NCBI GenBank assembly: GCA_003537645.1
Contig: DPRM01000061.1
Location: 1-18,969, forward strand
Direction: 5' to 3'
Origin: Prolixibacteraceae bacterium
GTDB taxonomy: Bacteria; Bacteroidota; Bacteroidia; Bacteroidales; Prolixibacteraceae
Length of the DNA stretch: 18,969 bases
Part shown: in pieces, positions 15,075 to 18,969 of the stretch
Numbering within the stretch: the first letter of the stretch is position 1
Layout of the letters: the number at the start of each line of letters is the position of its first letter
Translations under genes and position numbers: made by a program
Notes under the pieces: generated by a model
Databases searched by the model: none
What the model was told of the DNA's origin: nothing
The model's input: only the letters and a program-made list of their open reading frames with translations

Positions 15075-16427
15075 ATGAAGTCTATCTGTTTCCATTTTCA
15101 GGTTCATCAACCATTTCGTTTTCGTCGGTATCGTTTTTTTGATATCGGTAATGATCATTATTACTACGATGATTATGCAAACGAATCGATCTTGCGTAAA
15201 GTTGCCGACCGCTGTTACCTTCCGGCCAACAAACTGATGCTTGAACTGATAAAAAAACACGAAGGAAAATTCAAAGTTGCCTATTCAATTTCAGGATTGG
15301 CGATAGAACAGTTTGAATTGTATGCTCCGGAAGTACTCGATTCGTTCAAGGCGCTGGCAGCAACCGGACATGTTGAATTTTTGGCCGAAACATATTCGCA
15401 TTCGCTGGCTTCGTTGAAGAACAAAGATATTTTTATCAAGGAGATTCAGGAACACGAGCGTTTGATCGAAAAGCATTTCGGACAAAAACCAACTGTTTTC
15501 AGAAATACAGAATTGATATATTCAGACGAAATAGGTGAAGCAATTGCCGATATGGGTTATAAGGCAATGATAACCGAAGGAGCACGTCATATTCTGGGAT
15601 GGAAATCACCTAACTTTTTGTATGTAAATGCCATTAATCCAAGACTTAAAGTGCTGATGCGCAACTTTAAACTAAGCGACGACCTTACCTTCCGGTTCTC
15701 GAACCAGGCATGGAGCGAATTTCCGCTGACAGCCGACAAATTTGTTGGTTGGATAAACGCCATAAAAGATGGTGAAATATTTAACCTGTTTCTCGATTAT
15801 AAGGCGTTTGGCGAATTTCAGGCTGCCGAAACCGGAATATTCAGTTTTATGGAGCATTTGCCGGAAGCCGTTTTTGCTCAATCAAAACTAACATTTGCGA
15901 CCCCTTCTGAAATTGCTGCCAATTTCCAGCCAATATCGATCGTGAGTGTTCCGCAGCCGATTTCGTGGGCCGACGAAGAACGCGATTTAACCTCGTGGAT
16001 GGGAAATGAACTTCAGGATGAGGCCTTGAATAAATTGTATGAACTGGCCGGACGAATGAAATCGGTTACCGATTATGCCTTGTGTAAAGACTGGAATTAC
16101 CTGCAAACCAGTGATCATTTCTATTATATGTGTACAAAGTTCTTCTCCGACGGACAGGTTCAAAAGAATTTCAATCCTTACGAAAGTCCTTACGAAGCAT
16201 TTATAAATTACATGAATGTGCTGAATGATTTTAAACTTCGTCTCAATAAGATTGTTCCTGAAAATAAAACCGAAATGGAAATTGCAGGTCTCAATCAAAT
16301 GCTTGAGTTAAAAAACGAAAAATTAAAACAATACGAAACTGAACTTAAATTGCTAAAAACCAAGCAAAAAAATCAGCAACCATCTACTGCCACTAAAACT
16401 GCTAAACCGCCAAAAACTAAAAATTAG
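15075..16427 (+). CDS. GH57 alpha-amylase/4-alpha-glucanotransferase family protein
   Basis: This is a retaining glycoside hydrolase or transferase acting on alpha-1,4-glucans, cytoplasmic, 450 residues. GH57 conserved regions are visible: HQPFR (11-15), GHVEFLAETYSHS (98-110), the nucleophile Glu146 in FRNTELIYSDE, and acid/base Asp241 in FLDYKAFGE. Both catalytic residues are present. After the catalytic domain an extended C-terminal segment (about 385-425) looks like a coiled coil (EIAGLNQMLELKNEKL), and the last 30 residues are Lys/Thr/Pro-rich and probably disordered. Hydrolysis and transfer cannot be distinguished by eye. It is the third gene of the operon, 18 nt behind the glycosyltransferase. 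Confidence 0.9.
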   Translation: MKSICFHFQVHQPFRFRRYRFFDIGNDHYYYDDYANESILRKVADRCYLPANKLMLELIKKHEGKFKVAYSISGLAIEQFELYAPEVLDSFKALAATGHVEFLAETYSHSLASLKNKDIFIKEIQEHERLIEKHFGQKPTVFRNTELIYSDEIGEAIADMGYKAMITEGARHILGWKSPNFLYVNAINPRLKVLMRNFKLSDDLTFRFSNQAWSEFPLTADKFVGWINAIKDGEIFNLFLDYKAFGEFQAAETGIFSFMEHLPEAVFAQSKLTFATPSEIAANFQPISIVSVPQPISWADEERDLTSWMGNELQDEALNKLYELAGRMKSVTDYALCKDWNYLQTSDHFYYMCTKFFSDGQVQKNFNPYESPYEAFINYMNVLNDFKLRLNKIVPENKTEMEIAGLNQMLELKNEKLKQYETELKLLKTKQKNQQPSTATKTAKPPKTKN

Positions 16428-16463
16428 TATTATTTATTAACTAAGAATTTAACATCGGCTTTA

Positions 16464-16493
16464 CATTCAGACATCCTGAATGACAGATTTTTT
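16464..16493 (+). terminator. Possible weak terminator or processing hairpin before glgP
   Basis: CATTCAG (16464-16470) pairs with CTGAATG (16476-16482) over a 5-nt loop; four bases later comes a run of six T residues. The 7-bp, AT-balanced stem and the offset T tract make it a weak terminator at best, which could lower but not stop expression of the downstream phosphorylase. Confidence 0.4.
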
Positions 16494-16500
16494 GACTTCT

Positions 16501-16530
16501 TTTGCGCCTCGAATTTTTTGGATAAATTTT
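16501..16530 (+). promoter_or_regulatory. Candidate promoter for glgP
   Basis: TTTG at 16501-16504 and TAAATTTT at 16523-16530 are spaced 18 nt apart, one short of the usual range, with one mismatch in the -7 box. A start near 16537 would leave only a very short leader carrying the Shine-Dalgarno sequence. Motif-based only. Confidence 0.35.
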
Positions 16531-16545
16531 AGGTAAAAAAGCAAG

Positions 16546-16551
16546 AAGGAG
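16546..16551 (+). promoter_or_regulatory. Shine-Dalgarno sequence AAGGAG deciding the glgP start
   Basis: A strong AAGGAG abuts three consecutive ATG codons (16552, 16555, 16558). Only the third has a normal 6-nt spacing, so translation probably begins at 16558. Such a clear ribosome binding site is uncommon in this window, where most genes lack one. Confidence 0.6.
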
Positions 16552-16557
16552 ATGATG

Positions 16558-18969
16558 ATGCAAGAAGGTGTTAGGTTTATAAAAAATTCATACGTGGAAC
16601 AACCAGTTTGGAAAAAATTATTTGTCGAATCAAATATTCCCGAGAAATTATCTCCGCTTAAGGAGTTGAGCCGTAACTTATGGTGGGCTTGGAACAGCGA
16701 TGCACGCGAATTATTTCAGTCAATTGATGATGAAATATTTGAAGAATGCGAACACAATCCGATAGTACTGCTCGAGAGAGTAAATTATCAACGATTTATG
16801 GACATTGAAAATGATGAAAATTTCATCATGAAAATGAACCATGTTTCGAAGCAGTTCCATAAATATCTTGATGAACGGCAAACACTGAACGGACCTTCAA
16901 TCGCCTATTTCAGTATGGAATATGGCTTACACGATACATTGAAAATTTTCTCGGGCGGTTTGGGAATCCTTGCAGGAGATTACCTGAAAGAAGCAAGCGA
17001 TTCGAAGGTTAACCTTACAGGCGTTGGGCTTTTGTATCGTTACGGGTATTTCAGACAAAATATTTCGATCGCCGGAGAACAGATTTCGGATTATGAATCA
17101 CAGCAATTCTCGAAAATACCGGTTTTGCCTGCTTACAATGAGCAGGGCGAATGGGTAACTGTTCAGGTTGATTTTCCCGGACGGGTTGTAACTGCCCGCG
17201 TTTGGCAGGTAAATGTTGGGTCTGTTAAGTTGTATCTGTTAGATGCTGATTATGAGGTGAATTCGGATGAAGACCGTTTTGTAACCCATCATTTGTATGG
17301 CGGCGACAACGAAAACCGTTTGAAACAGGAAATGCTGCTCGGACTGGGAGGTATTCGTGCACTTAAAAAACTGGGTTACTCGGCTGATATTTACCATTGC
17401 AACGAAGGGCATGCTGCAATGATTGGCCTTGAAAGAATTAAAGACCTCGTTGATGAGAAAGCGCTAAAATATGCTGAAGCCAAAGAAGTGGTAAGAGCTT
17501 CAACTTTGTTTACAACACATACTCCGGTTCCTGCCGGGCATGACTCTTTTCATCAGGACCTTTTTAAAAGGTACATGGAAAAATATCCACAAAAAGTTGA
17601 AATTACCTGGGAAGAATTTCTAAGTCTGGGTAAAGCCAATATCCACGAAGATCACTTCAATATGAGTTATCTGGCTTGCAACCTTTCGCAGGGAATTAAC
17701 GGTGTAAGCTGGTTGCACGGCGAGGTTTCAAAAGAAATATTCCTACCCTTGTACGAGGGATTTTTACCTGAAGAGGTTGAAATTGGCTATGTAACCAACG
17801 GCGTTCATTATTCGACCTGGGTTGCAAAGGAATGGAAAGATATTCACAAGAAATACTTTGGGCCAAAATTTCCTGAAGAGCAACTTGATTTTGATCTGTG
17901 GAACAACATTTATAAAATTCCTGACGAAGAAATCTGGAATACCAAACAGAATCTTCGGATGAAGACTATAGGTTTTATTAAACAGCGATTTGCTGACAAC
18001 TGGATTAAGAAACATGAAAACCCGAAACTGATTTCCGAAGTTTCAGGAAAAATAAACCCTTATGCGCTGACCATTGGGTTTGCCCGCCGGTTTGCAACCT
18101 ATAAACGTGCACACCTTTTATTCCGCAATCTCGATCGTTTGGCCAAGTTGGTTAACGATCCGGCACGTCCGGTTCAGTTCCTTTTTGCCGGAAAGGCGCA
18201 TCCGGCCGACAAAGCCGGTCAGGATCTGATCAAATACATTGTTGAGATATCAAAACGTCCGGAGTTTGTGGGCAAAATTTTGTTCCTTCAGAATTACGAC
18301 ATGAACCTTGCGAAAGTGATGTTGCAGGGTGTTGATGTTTGGATGAACACTCCAACGCGGCCACTTGAAGCATCGGGTACCAGCGGTGAAAAGGGCGTAA
18401 TGAATGGAACTATCCATTTCTCGGTTCTCGACGGATGGTGGGTTGAAGGATACAAAAAAGATGCTGGATGGGCGCTTCCACAGGAAAATGATTATGAAAG
18501 AAACGAACTTCAGGATGAATTGGATGCAGAAACAATTTATAATATTTTTGAAGACGAGATATTGCCTGCCTTCTATACGCGCAACATCAAAGGCGTTCCC
18601 GAAAAATGGGTTTCGTATATTAAAAACACCTTCGCTCAGGTTGCGCCAAATTTCACTACAGCCCGCATGATACGCGATTATCAGGATCGGTTTTATAATC
18701 CGCAGTCAAAACGTGCCGCGAAATTAATCGAGTCTGATTATCAGTTGGCAAAAGATATTGCGCTTTGGAAATCGGGTGTTTCGTCGGTTTGGGATCAAAT
18801 TGAAGTGAAAGAAGTTCAGATTACAGATGGGATTACCAATGTGCTGAAAATTGGCGACAGTTATCCGGCAAGGGTAGTTGTTGATCTGAAGGATTTGAAA
18901 CCAGAGGATTTGGGCGTTGAAATGGTAATTACGCAGGGAGAGAAAGACAATCAGACTTCGATGGTGGAT
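16558..18969 (+). CDS. glgP: Alpha-glucan phosphorylase (GT35), 3' end outside the window
   Basis: Releases glucose-1-phosphate from the non-reducing ends of alpha-1,4-glucan using phosphate and pyridoxal phosphate; cytoplasmic. 804 residues are visible and the frame is open to the window edge; homologues are about 850, so only the last stretch is missing. A DUF3417-type N-terminal domain (about 14-110, with LSRNLWWAWN) precedes the phosphorylase core. That core has AYFSMEYGL (116-124), SGGLGILAGDYLKEASD (132-148), CNEGHAAM, FARRFATYKRA and the PLP-lysine segment EASGTSGEKGVMNG, with Lys612 the expected Schiff-base residue. This is the short alpha-glucan phosphorylase type, distinct from E. 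coli GlgP. ATG at 16552 or 16555 are alternative starts. It follows GH57 by 130 nt, probably with both readthrough and its own promoter. Confidence 0.95.
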   Translation, partial: MQEGVRFIKNSYVEQPVWKKLFVESNIPEKLSPLKELSRNLWWAWNSDARELFQSIDDEIFEECEHNPIVLLERVNYQRFMDIENDENFIMKMNHVSKQFHKYLDERQTLNGPSIAYFSMEYGLHDTLKIFSGGLGILAGDYLKEASDSKVNLTGVGLLYRYGYFRQNISIAGEQISDYESQQFSKIPVLPAYNEQGEWVTVQVDFPGRVVTARVWQVNVGSVKLYLLDADYEVNSDEDRFVTHHLYGGDNENRLKQEMLLGLGGIRALKKLGYSADIYHCNEGHAAMIGLERIKDLVDEKALKYAEAKEVVRASTLFTTHTPVPAGHDSFHQDLFKRYMEKYPQKVEITWEEFLSLGKANIHEDHFNMSYLACNLSQGINGVSWLHGEVSKEIFLPLYEGFLPEEVEIGYVTNGVHYSTWVAKEWKDIHKKYFGPKFPEEQLDFDLWNNIYKIPDEEIWNTKQNLRMKTIGFIKQRFADNWIKKHENPKLISEVSGKINPYALTIGFARRFATYKRAHLLFRNLDRLAKLVNDPARPVQFLFAGKAHPADKAGQDLIKYIVEISKRPEFVGKILFLQNYDMNLAKVMLQGVDVWMNTPTRPLEASGTSGEKGVMNGTIHFSVLDGWWVEGYKKDAGWALPQENDYERNELQDELDAETIYNIFEDEILPAFYTRNIKGVPEKWVSYIKNTFAQVAPNFTTARMIRDYQDRFYNPQSKRAAKLIESDYQLAKDIALWKSGVSSVWDQIEVKEVQITDGITNVLKIGDSYPARVVVDLKDLKPEDLGVEMVITQGEKDNQTSMVD

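Overview
The window is chromosomal DNA from a member of the Bacteroidota. The main sequence evidence is several exact or near-exact TAnnTTTG elements, the -7 consensus of the Bacteroidetes primary sigma factor, one with a TTTG -33 box at the correct 19-nt spacing. Most genes also lack Shine-Dalgarno sequences, and protein family variants such as the DUF151-UVR fusion and the GH133/GT4/GH57 glucan operon fit this phylum. A marine or gut-associated Marinilabiliales/Prolixibacteraceae-type organism is a plausible guess, but only a guess.

Layout. Positions 42-2996 are on the minus strand: thymidylate synthase (thyA), a NupG-like nucleoside MFS transporter with its own terminator, and a DUF151 bifunctional-nuclease/UVR protein. 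A divergent promoter region (about 2997-3266) separates these from the plus-strand housekeeping block rplU-rpmA (terminator) and serS (terminator). Next comes a pair of exported S1-family sulfatases (5346-8521), the first with a CSASR and the second with a CAPSR formylglycine motif. They end at a strong terminator.

From 8607 to the right edge the window is an alpha-glucan (glycogen) metabolism cluster, all on the plus strand. In order it holds a eukaryote-like GH13 branching enzyme, a GSCFA-domain protein, a GH133-like debranching enzyme, a GT4-type glycogen synthase-like glycosyltransferase, a GH57 alpha-amylase/glucanotransferase and an alpha-glucan phosphorylase that runs off the window. 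Together these would elongate, branch, debranch and phosphorolyse storage glucan. No ADP-glucose pyrophosphorylase (glgC) is visible here.

Nothing in the window is a clear mobile element, CRISPR array, tRNA or rRNA, and no gene-free stretch exceeds 300 bases. The most unusual points are four: loss of the expected catalytic-position aspartate in the debranching enzyme (Gln305), a GSCFA putative SGNH-like protein embedded in the glycogen cluster, a structured rplU leader, and competing hairpins in front of the debranching-enzyme operon. No convincing wholly new system was found; the glucan cluster with its altered debranching enzyme is the best candidate for a second look.
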